DNA of 64,000 nucleotides. Origin: Bacillus cabrialesii. Its GTDB lineage: Bacteria; Bacillota; Bacilli; Bacillales; Bacillaceae. Position numbers and translations under genes: made by a program. Where the stretch lies: the NCBI RefSeq assembly GCF_004124315.2, contig NZ_CP096889.1, positions 2,959,001-3,023,000 on the forward strand. The letters are read 5' to 3'. The stretch's first letter is position 1. Each line of letters starts with the position of its first letter. The notes below the pieces were generated by a model, which did not search any database, was not told where the DNA came from, and worked only from the letters and a program-made list of their open reading frames with translations. Below, one piece after another: positions 43,699-52,787 of the stretch.

Positions 43699-44394
43699 TC
43701 ATACCCCCACTTGATTCATCAGTAATGATAGATTGATATGGTCTTTTGCCATATGCAGAACCGTTTCTTTCGTAACGTTTTCAAGCTTTGGCGTAATCCC
43801 TAAAATCGGCACACCGCATAAGCGCTCAATCATCTCAGGATTGGTTTTTTCATCATCATCAGGAGAATCACTGATTCCATTGATGACAATTCCGGCGATT
43901 GGCAGACCCATGCTTTTTGCATATTGGACAGTTAAAAAGGTATGATTAATGGTTCCGAGATGAGGACGAGCCACAATAATCATCGGAAGCTGCAACGCTT
44001 TGATAACGTGACTGACTAAATAATCCTCTCCCAGCGGCACAGAAATACCGCCAGCACCTTCTACGATGTAGCATTCATGTTTCTCTCTTATCCGCTCCCA
44101 ATGGCGCAAAACCGCCCCCATGGTGACAGCCTTTCCCTCCAGCTTTCCTGCGACATATGGCGCAAGCGGCGCATTGAAGGCAAAAGGCGTAATATCTTCA
44201 TGAGAAAGACCCGTCTGTGACATGTCTTTTAAGAGACTCGTGTCGCTCTCCGGATGATGACGGGATATACCGCTTAAAAAAGGTTTAAAGACTCCGACGT
44301 CTTTGTTATGTTCTCTCAATAAAGCGGCAAGTCCGCTGGATATCACCGTTTTCCCCACTTCTGTATCTGTTCCTGTCACAAAAAAACCCCTCAA
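43699..44394 (-). CDS. bioD: Dethiobiotin synthetase BioD
   Basis: 231 residues. The start is TTG 44394, overlapping the bioF stop (TTGA), with AAAGGAG upstream. An ATP-dependent carboxylase that closes the ureido ring of dethiobiotin. P-loop VTGTDTEVGKTV at 6-17, the carbamate-site VEGAGGISVPL near 113, and the adenine-site motif near 180. Translationally coupled in bioWAFDB. Confidence 0.95.
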   Translation of the reverse strand: MRGFFVTGTDTEVGKTVISSGLAALLREHNKDVGVFKPFLSGISRHHPESDTSLLKDMSQTGLSHEDITPFAFNAPLAPYVAGKLEGKAVTMGAVLRHWERIREKHECYIVEGAGGISVPLGEDYLVSHVIKALQLPMIIVARPHLGTINHTFLTVQYAKSMGLPIAGIVINGISDSPDDDEKTNPEMIERLCGVPILGITPKLENVTKETVLHMAKDHINLSLLMNQVGV

Positions 44395-45560
44395 ATGATG
44401 TGCAGCTCCTTTCCAATGGAATGAAATGATGTCAGCAAATGTTCAATATCACCCAAACTGTGGTCAGCAGTGATGGTTAATCGGATTCGGCTTTCACCGG
44501 GCGCAACGGTCGGCGGCCGAATGGCAGGGGCGTAAATCCCATTGTCCTGCAGCTTTTCAGCAAATGTAACCGTTTTTCGGGTATCGCCGATGACCACAGG
44601 AATAATCGGCGTGTGATCCCCTTTCACCAAGTAACCCATATCCTTCAGACTGGTTCTGATCATGTTAATATACGAAAATAAAAGCTCCCGTTTTTCCCCG
44701 CAGGCTTCAATCATGCCGAGAGCCTCGTAAGCTGCCGCACAGCTGGCTGGCGGAATCGCGGTTTGAAAGATAAATGTTCTGGCATGGTTTAGCAAAAAAT
44801 CGATAAAGATCGCTGAACCTGCCGCAAAGCCGCCTTCCGTGCCGACAGCTTTGCTTAAGGTGCCAATCACAATGTCAGGACAAACGCCAAAGTATTCACT
44901 CGTTCCTCCTCCTGATTCACCTAAAACACCTGTGGCGTGGGCATCATCAACGATCACGAAGGCATGATAACGTTTGGCAAGTGAGATGATCTGATCAAGA
45001 GGGGCGATCGTGCCATCCATGCTGAATATTCCGTCTGTAACGATAAAACGGCGCTGATAACGCTGTGTTTCATTCAGCTTGTTTTCAAGATCATCCATAT
45101 CAATATGCTGATAAACAACTGTATCAGCCTTAGACAGACGGCAGCCGTCAATCATACTTGCATGATTCAATTGATCACTTAAAATGACATCTTCTTTTTC
45201 TGGTAATGATGAAAGGACACCGATATTGGCCAAATAACCGCTCGAAAACAGTAAAGCCGCTTCCGTCCGTTTAAAGCCGGCAATCTTTTTTTCAAGCTTT
45301 TCATGCCAGACCGAATTGCCTGTCGTTAAACGGGAGCCGCTGCTTCCCGCCCCAAATTGGTGCAGTGCTTCTTGGGCCGCAGAGATCAAGCGGCTGTGGC
45401 TTGCAAGTCCTAAATAATTGTTTGAGGACCAGACCGTTTGATCCTTGCCGTCAATTCTCCTCTCTGGAACCGGAGCCCCATTCATTGTCCGCAGGTTACG
45501 GTATACGCCGGCTTCCTTCACACTGTCTAATCGCTCGTGTAACCAGGCGTCAATCTTCAA
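44391..45560 (-). CDS. bioF: 8-amino-7-oxononanoate synthase BioF
   Basis: 389 residues. The start is TTG 45560, nine bases after AGAGGTAA and overlapping the end of bioA by 11 bases. A PLP enzyme that condenses pimeloyl-CoA (or -ACP) with alanine. PLP lysine in GTLSKAVGTEGGF (near 236), aspartate motif VDDAHATGVLG (near 205) and the substrate loop SNNYLGLASH (near 45). Third gene of the operon. Confidence 0.95.
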   Translation of the reverse strand: MKIDAWLHERLDSVKEAGVYRNLRTMNGAPVPERRIDGKDQTVWSSNNYLGLASHSRLISAAQEALHQFGAGSSGSRLTTGNSVWHEKLEKKIAGFKRTEAALLFSSGYLANIGVLSSLPEKEDVILSDQLNHASMIDGCRLSKADTVVYQHIDMDDLENKLNETQRYQRRFIVTDGIFSMDGTIAPLDQIISLAKRYHAFVIVDDAHATGVLGESGGGTSEYFGVCPDIVIGTLSKAVGTEGGFAAGSAIFIDFLLNHARTFIFQTAIPPASCAAAYEALGMIEACGEKRELLFSYINMIRTSLKDMGYLVKGDHTPIIPVVIGDTRKTVTFAEKLQDNGIYAPAIRPPTVAPGESRIRLTITADHSLGDIEHLLTSFHSIGKELHII

Positions 45561-46896
45561 GGCCGGTTACCTCTTGGATCGCTCGTTTCATAATGGAAAC
45601 CATTTCCTCAAGCTCTTCAGCTGTGCTGGCGAGAGGAGGCAGAAATGCAATCACGTCCCCCAGCGGCCTTGTCAGCATGCCAAGCTCGCGCATCTTTAAG
45701 GAAACTTTATAGCCAACCCGCCGATCAGCTGGATAAGGCTTTTTGGTTTCCTTTGATTGAACGAGCTCCGCGCCGCACATAAAGCCAAGCTGGCGAATAT
45801 CTCCAACATAAGGAAGTTCGTGCAGACCTTGCAGAAGGACATGGAGCTTTTTGCTTTTTTCCGCTACTTGTTCCACAATATTTTCAGTTTCAAATAATGC
45901 CAGATTTTCAAGCGCAACTGCACAGCCAAGCTGATTTCCTGTATAGGAATGGCCGTGAAAAAAGGTTTTTAGGTTTTCATAATCATCATAGAATGCCTTG
46001 TAGATGTCTTCAGTGGCAAACGTAACGGCGATTGGCAAATAGCCTCCTGTAATGCCTTTGCCGGCAGCCATCAGATCAGGCTGGACATTCTCGTGCTCAC
46101 ACGCAAACATTTTTCCGGTACGGCCAAAGCCTGTAGCCACTTCATCAACAATCATTAAGACATCATACGTTGTACATAGCTCTCGCACGCCCGCCAAATA
46201 TCCCTCCGGCATCACGATCATACCGGACGCCCCTTGAACCATTGATTCAATGGAAAGCGCGGCAATTTCCTCATGATGTTCCTCGAGCAGCTGTTCAAGC
46301 TCTCGCAGGCACGCATCACGGCACTCATCAGGATCGCCGCTTTCAGAGCGATATACATAAGGAATCGGCGCTTTGTAACTATCAAACATTAACGGCCCGT
46401 ATACGTGGTGGAACAGCTCAATTGAACCGACACTGACGGCGCCAATCGTATCGCCGTGATAGCCATTTTTCATAGCGATAAATGTTTGTTTCTCAGGCTT
46501 TCCGATGTTCTTCCAATACTGAAACGCCATTTTCAAGGCTATTTCCATCGCTTCGGCACCGCTGTCTGAATAGAAAACTCGCGTGAGCTTTGCTGGACTG
46601 ATGCCGATTAATGCTTCGGCAAGCTGAGTTGCAGGAACGTTGGTCATGCCCAATAACGTGGAGTGCGCGATTTTTCCGAGCTGATTTTTTATCGCGTCAT
46701 CTAACTCCTTTTTGCGGTGCCCGTGGACATTAAGCCAAACAGAAGAAAAACCGTCATAGTATTCCTTGCCGTTTATGTCTTTGACTTTGATTCCATTGCC
46801 GCTTTCGATGATTAAGGGGTTTTCATCATAATCTTTCATTTGGGTAAAAGGCAGCCAGAGGTGCTTTTTACTGTTTTCTATCAAATCATGAGTCAT
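45550..46896 (-). CDS. bioA: BioA, 7,8-diaminononanoate aminotransferase (BioK type)
   Basis: 448 residues, overlapping the end of bioW by 11 bases. A class III PLP aminotransferase that converts 8-amino-7-oxononanoate to diaminononanoate; the B. subtilis enzyme is known to use lysine instead of S-adenosylmethionine. Motifs: WLPFTQMKDY at the N-terminus, the aspartate VDEVATGFGRTG (near 250) and PLP lysine in AAGKGITGG (near 276). Second gene of the operon. Confidence 0.95.
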   Translation of the reverse strand: MTHDLIENSKKHLWLPFTQMKDYDENPLIIESGNGIKVKDINGKEYYDGFSSVWLNVHGHRKKELDDAIKNQLGKIAHSTLLGMTNVPATQLAEALIGISPAKLTRVFYSDSGAEAMEIALKMAFQYWKNIGKPEKQTFIAMKNGYHGDTIGAVSVGSIELFHHVYGPLMFDSYKAPIPYVYRSESGDPDECRDACLRELEQLLEEHHEEIAALSIESMVQGASGMIVMPEGYLAGVRELCTTYDVLMIVDEVATGFGRTGKMFACEHENVQPDLMAAGKGITGGYLPIAVTFATEDIYKAFYDDYENLKTFFHGHSYTGNQLGCAVALENLALFETENIVEQVAEKSKKLHVLLQGLHELPYVGDIRQLGFMCGAELVQSKETKKPYPADRRVGYKVSLKMRELGMLTRPLGDVIAFLPPLASTAEELEEMVSIMKRAIQEVTGLED

Positions 46897-47662
46897 GGAC
46901 TTCCTCCCACTCTATCAAAATAGGCTGCTTCTCCAAATCTTGTATGTACGTGTTTGCATCTTTGGAGCCATCAACAAAAAAGATTCTGCAGCCCTCTTCT
47001 GTCCCGTATTCTTTCATTGCTGTAATACGCTGATAGCCCATTTTCTTACCCGCAACGTAGCCTGTTATGTAATCAGGGTCATCTGACCAGCATAGTTCTG
47101 CAACGGCTGCCGGGTGCCGGCTAACCTTTGAAGCGAGCGCAAGTGCCTCTTTTATTCTAGAATTTGACGGCACGTGACAGTGAAGCGCCCATTTTTCAAA
47201 ATTGGTGTCCGGCCAATCCATTCTGGAGACCCGCACCCCTTTTCCTTTTGTTTGATCAATTCGCTTGCCAGAGTGAATATCAAACAAAACCGCTCCCCTG
47301 ACACCCGACCATTCAGGAATTTGTTCGTATGCTTTTTCAATTACTTCTCTGGCAACGCCTTCTCTTTCTAATAACAATCGGGCAAGCTTTTGTCCCTCTT
47401 CAGGAGAGCTTACTTCATTCGTATGCACTGGCAATGGCTGGATGGTTTTGATCGGTTCACGAACCTCTTCAAATTGAATTTGCATAAAATCAGGTTTTCC
47501 TCTTGAATGAGATAGCCCTTTTTCTAATAAGGCATTGACTGTACGCGTCATCTCATGGAAAGGAATAAGCCGTTCTCCGCCGGATATATGCTTTCCGCCC
47601 TCTTCATGAGATCCATTCTTGGAAGCCCTCATTCTGACACTATAAAATGTTTCTTCTTGCAT
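46886..47662 (-). CDS. bioW: 6-carboxyhexanoate--CoA ligase BioW
   Basis: 258 residues from ATG 47662, which has AAAGGGCGAG upstream; the frame extends to 47680 without a better site. Activates pimelate to pimeloyl-CoA with ATP, first enzyme of the bio operon. The family has its own fold, and standard motifs are limited; the sequence is recognised from the family as a whole, for example GKHISGGERLIPFHE near 24-38 and the C-terminal AELCWSDDPDYITGYVA. Behind the BirA operator. Confidence 0.95.
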   Translation of the reverse strand: MQEETFYSVRMRASKNGSHEEGGKHISGGERLIPFHEMTRTVNALLEKGLSHSRGKPDFMQIQFEEVREPIKTIQPLPVHTNEVSSPEEGQKLARLLLEREGVAREVIEKAYEQIPEWSGVRGAVLFDIHSGKRIDQTKGKGVRVSRMDWPDTNFEKWALHCHVPSNSRIKEALALASKVSRHPAAVAELCWSDDPDYITGYVAGKKMGYQRITAMKEYGTEEGCRIFFVDGSKDANTYIQDLEKQPILIEWEEVHDS

Positions 47663-47715
47663 CGTTTCTCGCCCTTTCACTGATATCTGAAGAACGTGTA
47701 TCTTATTCTATTCAA

Positions 47716-47749
47716 AATGTTAACCAATTATAAATAAAGGTTAACAATT
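47716..47749. promoter_or_regulatory. BirA operator and promoter of bioW
   Basis: Inverted repeat TGTTAACC (47718-47725), 13 bases, GGTTAACA (47739-47746). This is the biotin-protein-ligase operator. On the minus strand it encloses a TATAAT (47728-47733), and a second option TTGGTT-N16-TAAGAT runs out of it towards bioW. Biotinoyl-AMP-loaded BirA would cover the promoter. Confidence 0.9.
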
Positions 47750-47827
47750 AGAATATTATTATTCACATATGATTCTGTCAATATAAGAAATCTCCATTTT
47801 GTTTTTGGGCAGGTTCTTGAAACGAGC

Positions 47828-47855
47828 AAAAAGACCGTTTCACAATAAAACGGTC
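47828..47855 (-). terminator. Terminator after the small membrane protein gene
   Basis: Stem GACCGTTT (47833-47840) / AAACGGTC (47848-47855) with TTTTT on the minus strand. Confidence 0.88.
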
Positions 47856-47861
47856 CTGGCC

Positions 47862-48362
47862 TTAGATGTCTATTCCTCTGCGTTTTTTTCGATTTCGATA
47901 CTTCATGAACAAGCTGATCCCATTTACCATCATCAGCCCAAAAATCGTATTGCCTAACGGCGCCCAGCCATTCTCACCTGTGAAAAATAAGGACAGGGCC
48001 ACCTTCCCAATGAGTGCCGCATTCAATAGGATTAAACCAAATACAAGCGAACGCTTCCAAAAAGCAGCCAAAATAAAGCCAAGAAAAACCATCATGAAAG
48101 CAATTGTGAAAACAGCCGAGACCGGGCTGCTTAAAAGCATTCGCTCGAATTCCAGCACTTTTTGCATTTGCAGATGAATCTTCTTAGGTTCCGGAAACCA
48201 GACCATACTGCTCATCATCAATACAAAAGTGATGATGATGCCCTTCCAGCTGCGCTTATACGCGGCATAAACCAATACTAGTAAAAAAAGGGGGCGAATA
48301 TACCAGCTTAATGGATTGAGATGCCTCCGGAAAGCCCAATCCAACATATCTTGTCCTTCCAT
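47862..48362 (-). CDS. Small membrane protein of unknown function
   Basis: 166 residues from ATG 48362; GTG 48371 is an alternative start, close to a GAGGGAAGTG ribosome site. About four membrane segments are visible, near 23-38, 42-55, 83-105 and 108-130, with a fifth near 135-155, and a basic C-terminus (RNRKKRRG). I do not recognise the family; the N-terminus MLDWAFRRHLNPLSWYIRPL is aromatic and basic. It starts 54 bases after ytaP and is probably co-transcribed with it. I do not remember a counterpart between bioW and ytaP in strain 168. Confidence 0.75.
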   Translation of the reverse strand: MEGQDMLDWAFRRHLNPLSWYIRPLFLLVLVYAAYKRSWKGIIITFVLMMSSMVWFPEPKKIHLQMQKVLEFERMLLSSPVSAVFTIAFMMVFLGFILAAFWKRSLVFGLILLNAALIGKVALSLFFTGENGWAPLGNTIFGLMMVNGISLFMKYRNRKKRRGIDI

Positions 48363-48416
48363 TGGTTTCACTTCCCTCGCTCAAGTCTGAGCCTTTCTTC
48401 CAATTTCCCATGGCGG

Positions 48417-49316
48417 TCACAGCCACTTTTGCAAAAAGCGGACAGCTTCATGTCTCATGACTGCTGTTTCAAAATGGCCCGAAGCGGAACGGACCACCCG
48501 ATAGCCATCAGAAGCACCCTGTCCAGCATACACCGCTGTCAATTCTTTTTCGATTTTGTTCACACCTTCAACCGGCGTTAACCGGTCGTGAACGCCCACA
48601 AGGCTAAGGTGCGGGCGCGGCGCGATCAGGCTTTGGATCTCCGTTGCTGAAAAATGCTTTGCAAGCGACGGGACGTAATAATAAAAGCCGTGCCGATCTA
48701 GATTCTGTGTTTTGATCAGCACATGATGATCTGCCTGGCTGCACAAATCCACGCACACCTTAATCCGATCATCGAGCGCCGCTGTCCACCACGCCATCAA
48801 TCCTCCCATAGACATGCCGATGGTTCCGATTCTGTCAGGCTGAATATCAGGGCGTGACTGCATATAATCTAACGCTCTTAAACTGTCATAAATCATCATC
48901 CCCCACATTACTTTTCCGGTAAGAAGCATTTCTTTAAACATTTCGCTTTCCGTTTTTCCCCGCCGATCTCCAAATCCCCAATGGTCAATCGCAAGAACGC
49001 CGTACCCGAGAGCAGTCAGCTCATCGGCAAAAGAAGGCGCTTTCAAATAATCCGCTCCTTCAATCAGTTCACTTTTCCCCCTGTCATACCGGCCTCCGTG
49101 CGAATGCTGAAACAATACGGCTGGACACGGTCCTTCTGCGGACGCCGGCTTCACAAAATAAGCAGGCACCTTTTCATGTCCGTTTATATCAAGCAGGAGC
49201 GTTTCAATGATGTTTCCTTCTCTTTCTTCAATACACAATATCTCCGTGCTGATTTGCCTCCGATCAGGCAAATCTCCAAGCAATCGAAACAGCTGCTTTC
49301 TTCTTCCCGTACTCAT
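48417..49316 (-). CDS. ytaP: YtaP, alpha/beta hydrolase
   Basis: 299 residues, no signal peptide. The nucleophile elbow is GMSMGGLMAW (Ser near residue 165), preceded by the oxyanion region LFQHSHGGRYDRGK (near 69-82), and the C-terminal SASGHFETAVM provides the His. This fits the acetyl-xylan-esterase/dienelactone-hydrolase-like group of hydrolases. Its substrate is unknown. AAGGGTGAGGG precedes the ATG. Divergent from msmR, so the palindromic operator at 49401 lies on its promoter side too. Confidence 0.88.
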   Translation of the reverse strand: MSTGRRKQLFRLLGDLPDRRQISTEILCIEEREGNIIETLLLDINGHEKVPAYFVKPASAEGPCPAVLFQHSHGGRYDRGKSELIEGADYLKAPSFADELTALGYGVLAIDHWGFGDRRGKTESEMFKEMLLTGKVMWGMMIYDSLRALDYMQSRPDIQPDRIGTIGMSMGGLMAWWTAALDDRIKVCVDLCSQADHHVLIKTQNLDRHGFYYYVPSLAKHFSATEIQSLIAPRPHLSLVGVHDRLTPVEGVNKIEKELTAVYAGQGASDGYRVVRSASGHFETAVMRHEAVRFLQKWL

Positions 49317-49400
49317 TCCCTCACCCTTCCTTATTCGCTTACTTCACATTTACGAGACGGATCTGGTTTCCCCTTTATTTTTCTAAAACAATTCGCATCA

Positions 49401-49420
49401 TTTACTAAATCTTTAGTAAA
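49401..49420. promoter_or_regulatory. Palindromic operator, likely for MsmR
   Basis: TTTACTAAA (49401-49409), two bases, TTTAGTAAA (49412-49420), a perfect 9-bp inverted repeat. A further copy of one arm, TTTACTAAAT (49507-49516), lies next to the msmR ribosome site. Two copies of the same sequence on both sides of the promoter suggest binding by the LacI-type repressor encoded next door. Confidence 0.65.
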
Positions 49421-49447
49421 TATAACGAAATATTCTGGAAATAATAA

Positions 49448-49477
49448 TTGTAACCGCTTACTTTCATATGATAGTAT
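49448..49477 (+). promoter_or_regulatory. Promoter of msmR-melA operon with overlapping cre
   Basis: TTGTAA (49448-49453), 18 bases, TAGTAT (49472-49477). The cre site TGTAACCGCTTACT (49449-49462) matches TGWAANCGNTNWCA in 13 of 14 bases and covers the -35 box, so CcpA would compete with RNA polymerase. Confidence 0.75.
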
Positions 49478-49533
49478 CAAATTATCAAAAACAGATGAGT
49501 TCATATTTTACTAAATAGATGAGAGGGATTGCT

Positions 49534-50589
49534 ATGGTTCGTATTAAAGATATCGCCTTGAAAGCTAATGTTTCCAGTGCGACTGTTTCCAGAATTTTAA
49601 ATGAAGATGAGTCGCTTTCTGTTGCAGGCGAAACGAGACAAAGAGTCATCCATATCGCAGAAGAACTCGGTTATCAAACGGTTGCCAAACGGCGGAAAGC
49701 CCGCGGGCAAAAACAGCGGGCCCAGCCGCTGATCGGCGTGCTGAGCTGTCTGTCCCCTGATCAGGAACGGCAGGACCCTTATTTTTCTTCTATTCGCAAA
49801 GGCATTGAAAAGGAATGCTTTGAACAGGAAATTTTCATTACAAATTCGATTCATCTCGGTTCCTTCCAGGAGCATATCTTTCGGGAACTGGATGGTGTCA
49901 TTGTCATCGGCCGTGTTCATGATGAAGCGGTTACGCACATCAGCGGAAGGCTGAAGCATGCCGTATTTATCAATCACTCTCCTGATCCGCAAGCGTATGA
50001 TTCGATTGGCATCGATTTTGAATCCGCTTCATGCCAGGCGATTGATCACCTTGTCAATCTAGGCTACAAACGGTTAGGGTACATTGGCGGGCAGGAAAAA
50101 GAGCATACGCTGAAGGACGGCCAAAGCATTCGCAGAACCATTGAAGACAAACGTCTGACCGCTTTTTTAGAGTTTGCCGCTCCCAAGCCTGAGCATGTGC
50201 TCACCGGAGAATACAGCATGCGTGAGGGCTTTCGCCTGATGAAGAAAGCAATCGCCCAAGGCAATCTGCCGGAAGCATTCTTTATCGCGAGCGATTCCAT
50301 GGCGATCGGCGCGTTGAAAGCGCTTCAGGAAGCGGGACTGCAGGTGCCGCGGGATATAGCGATCGTCAGTTTTAACGGTATTGAAGAAGCTGAATTTGCC
50401 AGCACGCCATTAACAACGATAAAGGTGTACACAGAGGAAATGGGCCGGACAGGCGTAAAACTGCTGCTTGACCGCCTCAATGGCCGAACGCTTCCTCACT
50501 GCGTCACCCTGCCCACCACATTACTCGTGAGACAAAGCTGTGGATATACAGCTAAGGAGGTGAACATAAGCAAGCATTCATCACGATAA
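49534..50589 (+). CDS. msmR: LacI-family repressor MsmR (MelR)
   Basis: 351 residues from ATG 49534, with GAGAGGGA six bases upstream; the frame extends to 49519 without a site. LacI-type helix-turn-helix at the N-terminus (VRIKDIALKANVSSATVSRIL, read across residues 2-22), then hinge helix and periplasmic-binding-like effector domain (GVLSC... onward, ending TLPTTLLVRQSCG). In B. subtilis this is the repressor of the raffinose-family oligosaccharide operon, named melR in recent work. First gene of msmR-msmE-amyD-amyC-melA. Confidence 0.94.
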   Translation: MVRIKDIALKANVSSATVSRILNEDESLSVAGETRQRVIHIAEELGYQTVAKRRKARGQKQRAQPLIGVLSCLSPDQERQDPYFSSIRKGIEKECFEQEIFITNSIHLGSFQEHIFRELDGVIVIGRVHDEAVTHISGRLKHAVFINHSPDPQAYDSIGIDFESASCQAIDHLVNLGYKRLGYIGGQEKEHTLKDGQSIRRTIEDKRLTAFLEFAAPKPEHVLTGEYSMREGFRLMKKAIAQGNLPEAFFIASDSMAIGALKALQEAGLQVPRDIAIVSFNGIEEAEFASTPLTTIKVYTEEMGRTGVKLLLDRLNGRTLPHCVTLPTTLLVRQSCGYTAKEVNISKHSSR

Positions 50590-50602
50590 TAAGGAGGAAA
50601 AG

Positions 50603-51883
50603 ATGAAACACACTTTTGTTTTATTTCTCTCTCTTATTCTGCTTATTCTGCCCGGATGCTCAGCAGAGAAAAGCTCGGCAGATTCCGCAAAAAAGACATT
50701 AACCATTTATTCTACAATGTCAACGGACAGTGAAAGAGCCACGTTCAGAAAACTCGCGGCGGCGTTTGAAAAAGAACACAGTGACATTCGTGTCAGTCTT
50801 CATTTCCCAGGCAATGACTATGAAAATATGATGCGTGTCAGAATGGCTGCCAATGATTTGCCTGATCTTTTTGATACGCATGGCTGGGGGAAAATCAGGT
50901 ACGGAGAATATACAGCGGATCTCCGGGATATGAAGTGGACTAAAAATCTCGATCCAAATTTAAACAGCATCCTCAAAAATAAAAGCGGAAAGGTGTATGC
51001 CTATCCGATCAATCAGGCAAAAGACGGGCTGGCGTATAACCGCAATATGTTAGACCGTTACGGCATTGCCCCTCCGGAAACCATGGATGACTTTGTGAAA
51101 GCATTGCGAACGATTAAAGAAAAAAGCAAGGGAAAGATTGTTCCCTTCTGGTTTGCCGGATATGACAAAAGCTCATTCGCCCAATATTACGATCAATTCG
51201 CTACACCTCTTCTCATCACAGATCCCGCCCATAATGAAAAAAAACAGCTCATCAACGGCACTTTTCAATGGAGCAAATTCACTTATTTATCAGACATCCT
51301 TAAACAAATGCAGAAAGAAGAACTGATCAATATTGATGCTGTCACCGCAAAAAAATCACAGCTCATTGAATTAATGGCCCAAAACAAAATCGCCTTTACG
51401 ATGCAAGGCGGCACACTCGGCCAGGACGTTGCCCAGATCAATCCGAAGGTCAAGGTCGGCATTATCCCGACACCCGCCATACATGCCGGAGATGACCCGA
51501 TATGGATCGGCGGCGAACGCTACACGCTTGCAGCATGGAAAGACTCGCCTCATGTAAAAGAAGCAAAAGAATTTATCGCATTTATGGCACGTCCCGCCAA
51601 TGCCAAACAAATGGCTGAAGCCACGTCTCTTCCCTCAGGTCTGACCAATGTGAAAGCTGATATTTTCTACGCAAATGACTATGAGCATTATCAAGATGTC
51701 AAAGTCGAACCTTACTTCGACCGTTTATACTTGCCTAACGGAATGTGGGATGTCCTTGGCACAGCCGGGCAGGAGCTTGCGGCCGACATTTTGACGCCTC
51801 GAGAGATATCGATGAAGCTGGGAAGAGAATACAAACGACTCCGGGAGCAATCGGAAACACAGGGAGCTGAAAACAATGAGTGA
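50603..51883 (+). CDS. msmE: Sugar-binding lipoprotein MsmE (MelE)
   Basis: 426 residues. Signal peptide with lipobox LPGC (about 16-19). Extracellular solute-binding protein family 1, the receptor for raffinose, stachyose and melibiose in the AmyDC importer. AAGGAGG precedes the ATG. The frame overlaps amyD by eight bases, so translation is coupled. Confidence 0.94.
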   Translation: MKHTFVLFLSLILLILPGCSAEKSSADSAKKTLTIYSTMSTDSERATFRKLAAAFEKEHSDIRVSLHFPGNDYENMMRVRMAANDLPDLFDTHGWGKIRYGEYTADLRDMKWTKNLDPNLNSILKNKSGKVYAYPINQAKDGLAYNRNMLDRYGIAPPETMDDFVKALRTIKEKSKGKIVPFWFAGYDKSSFAQYYDQFATPLLITDPAHNEKKQLINGTFQWSKFTYLSDILKQMQKEELINIDAVTAKKSQLIELMAQNKIAFTMQGGTLGQDVAQINPKVKVGIIPTPAIHAGDDPIWIGGERYTLAAWKDSPHVKEAKEFIAFMARPANAKQMAEATSLPSGLTNVKADIFYANDYEHYQDVKVEPYFDRLYLPNGMWDVLGTAGQELAADILTPREISMKLGREYKRLREQSETQGAENNE

Positions 51884-52787
51884 GATCGCAAGGGATGTTC
51901 ATGTGAAACAGGTTAAGCCGAAAAAGCAGTCCTCACTTTGGTGGATGTACATTCCTGCTTTGCTCTCCGTTCTGATCTTTATGATTTATCCGTTTGTGAA
52001 GGGAGCACTGATCACCTTTACAAACTGGAACGGCTTCTCGCAAGTCTACCAATGGGTGGGATTCGCGCAATATGAAAGGCTGTTTTCTGATCCTGACACC
52101 TGGCATATCTTAAAAAACACGCTGCTTTACGGGCTCGGCAGCACCTTTTTCCAAAATGCAGTTGGACTTTTGTACGCCCTGCTCCTCAATCAAAGCATCA
52201 AAATGAAAGCGATAACAAGAACAATTGTCTATTTGCCGGTGATGATCAGCCCGCTCATTATGGGATACATTTGGTACTTTTTCTTCTCCTATGACGGAGG
52301 TGCGCTCAACGATTTGCTCGGTGTATTCGGCTTCAGCCCGATCAATGCGCTCGCCAGTCCAACACTGAATCCCTGGATCATCGTCATGATTAACACGTAT
52401 CAATATGTCGGAATCGCTATGGTTGTTTACTTAGCCGGCCTGCAAAGCATTCCGAAGGATTACTATGAAGCTGCGCAAATGGATGGCGCGAAACAAGGCC
52501 AGCAGTTTTTCACCATTACGCTGCCGCTGTTAATGCCCTCGATCACGATTAATATGGTCATCAACATTATTGGAGGCTTGAAGCTGTTTGACGTCATTAT
52601 CGCGCTCACCGCAGGCGGCCCCGGAAATGCGTCACAATCCATGTCCACGTTTATGTATGATTTGTATTTCAAACGGCAGGATGCCGGCTATGCCGCAACA
52701 CAAGGCATATTTATGGCATTTGTCATTTTGATCATCAGCTTTTGCGCGCTTGCGTATTTTAAAAGAAAGGAGACGGAAATGTCATGA
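51876..52787 (+). CDS. amyD: ABC permease AmyD (MelD)
   Basis: 303 residues, six membrane segments, MalF-type permease. The EAA loop YEAAQMDGAKQGQQFF is near 200-215. With AmyC and MsmE it imports raffinose-family sugars; no ATPase gene is in the operon, so the shared MsmX ATPase is expected. Overlaps msmE and amyC. Confidence 0.94.
   Translation: MSEIARDVHVKQVKPKKQSSLWWMYIPALLSVLIFMIYPFVKGALITFTNWNGFSQVYQWVGFAQYERLFSDPDTWHILKNTLLYGLGSTFFQNAVGLLYALLLNQSIKMKAITRTIVYLPVMISPLIMGYIWYFFFSYDGGALNDLLGVFGFSPINALASPTLNPWIIVMINTYQYVGIAMVVYLAGLQSIPKDYYEAAQMDGAKQGQQFFTITLPLLMPSITINMVINIIGGLKLFDVIIALTAGGPGNASQSMSTFMYDLYFKRQDAGYAATQGIFMAFVILIISFCALAYFKRKETEMS

Noticed and set aside
49597..49992. 131-codon minus-strand frame inside msmR
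   Set aside because: Lies wholly inside a clear LacI-family gene, with no promoter or ribosome site.
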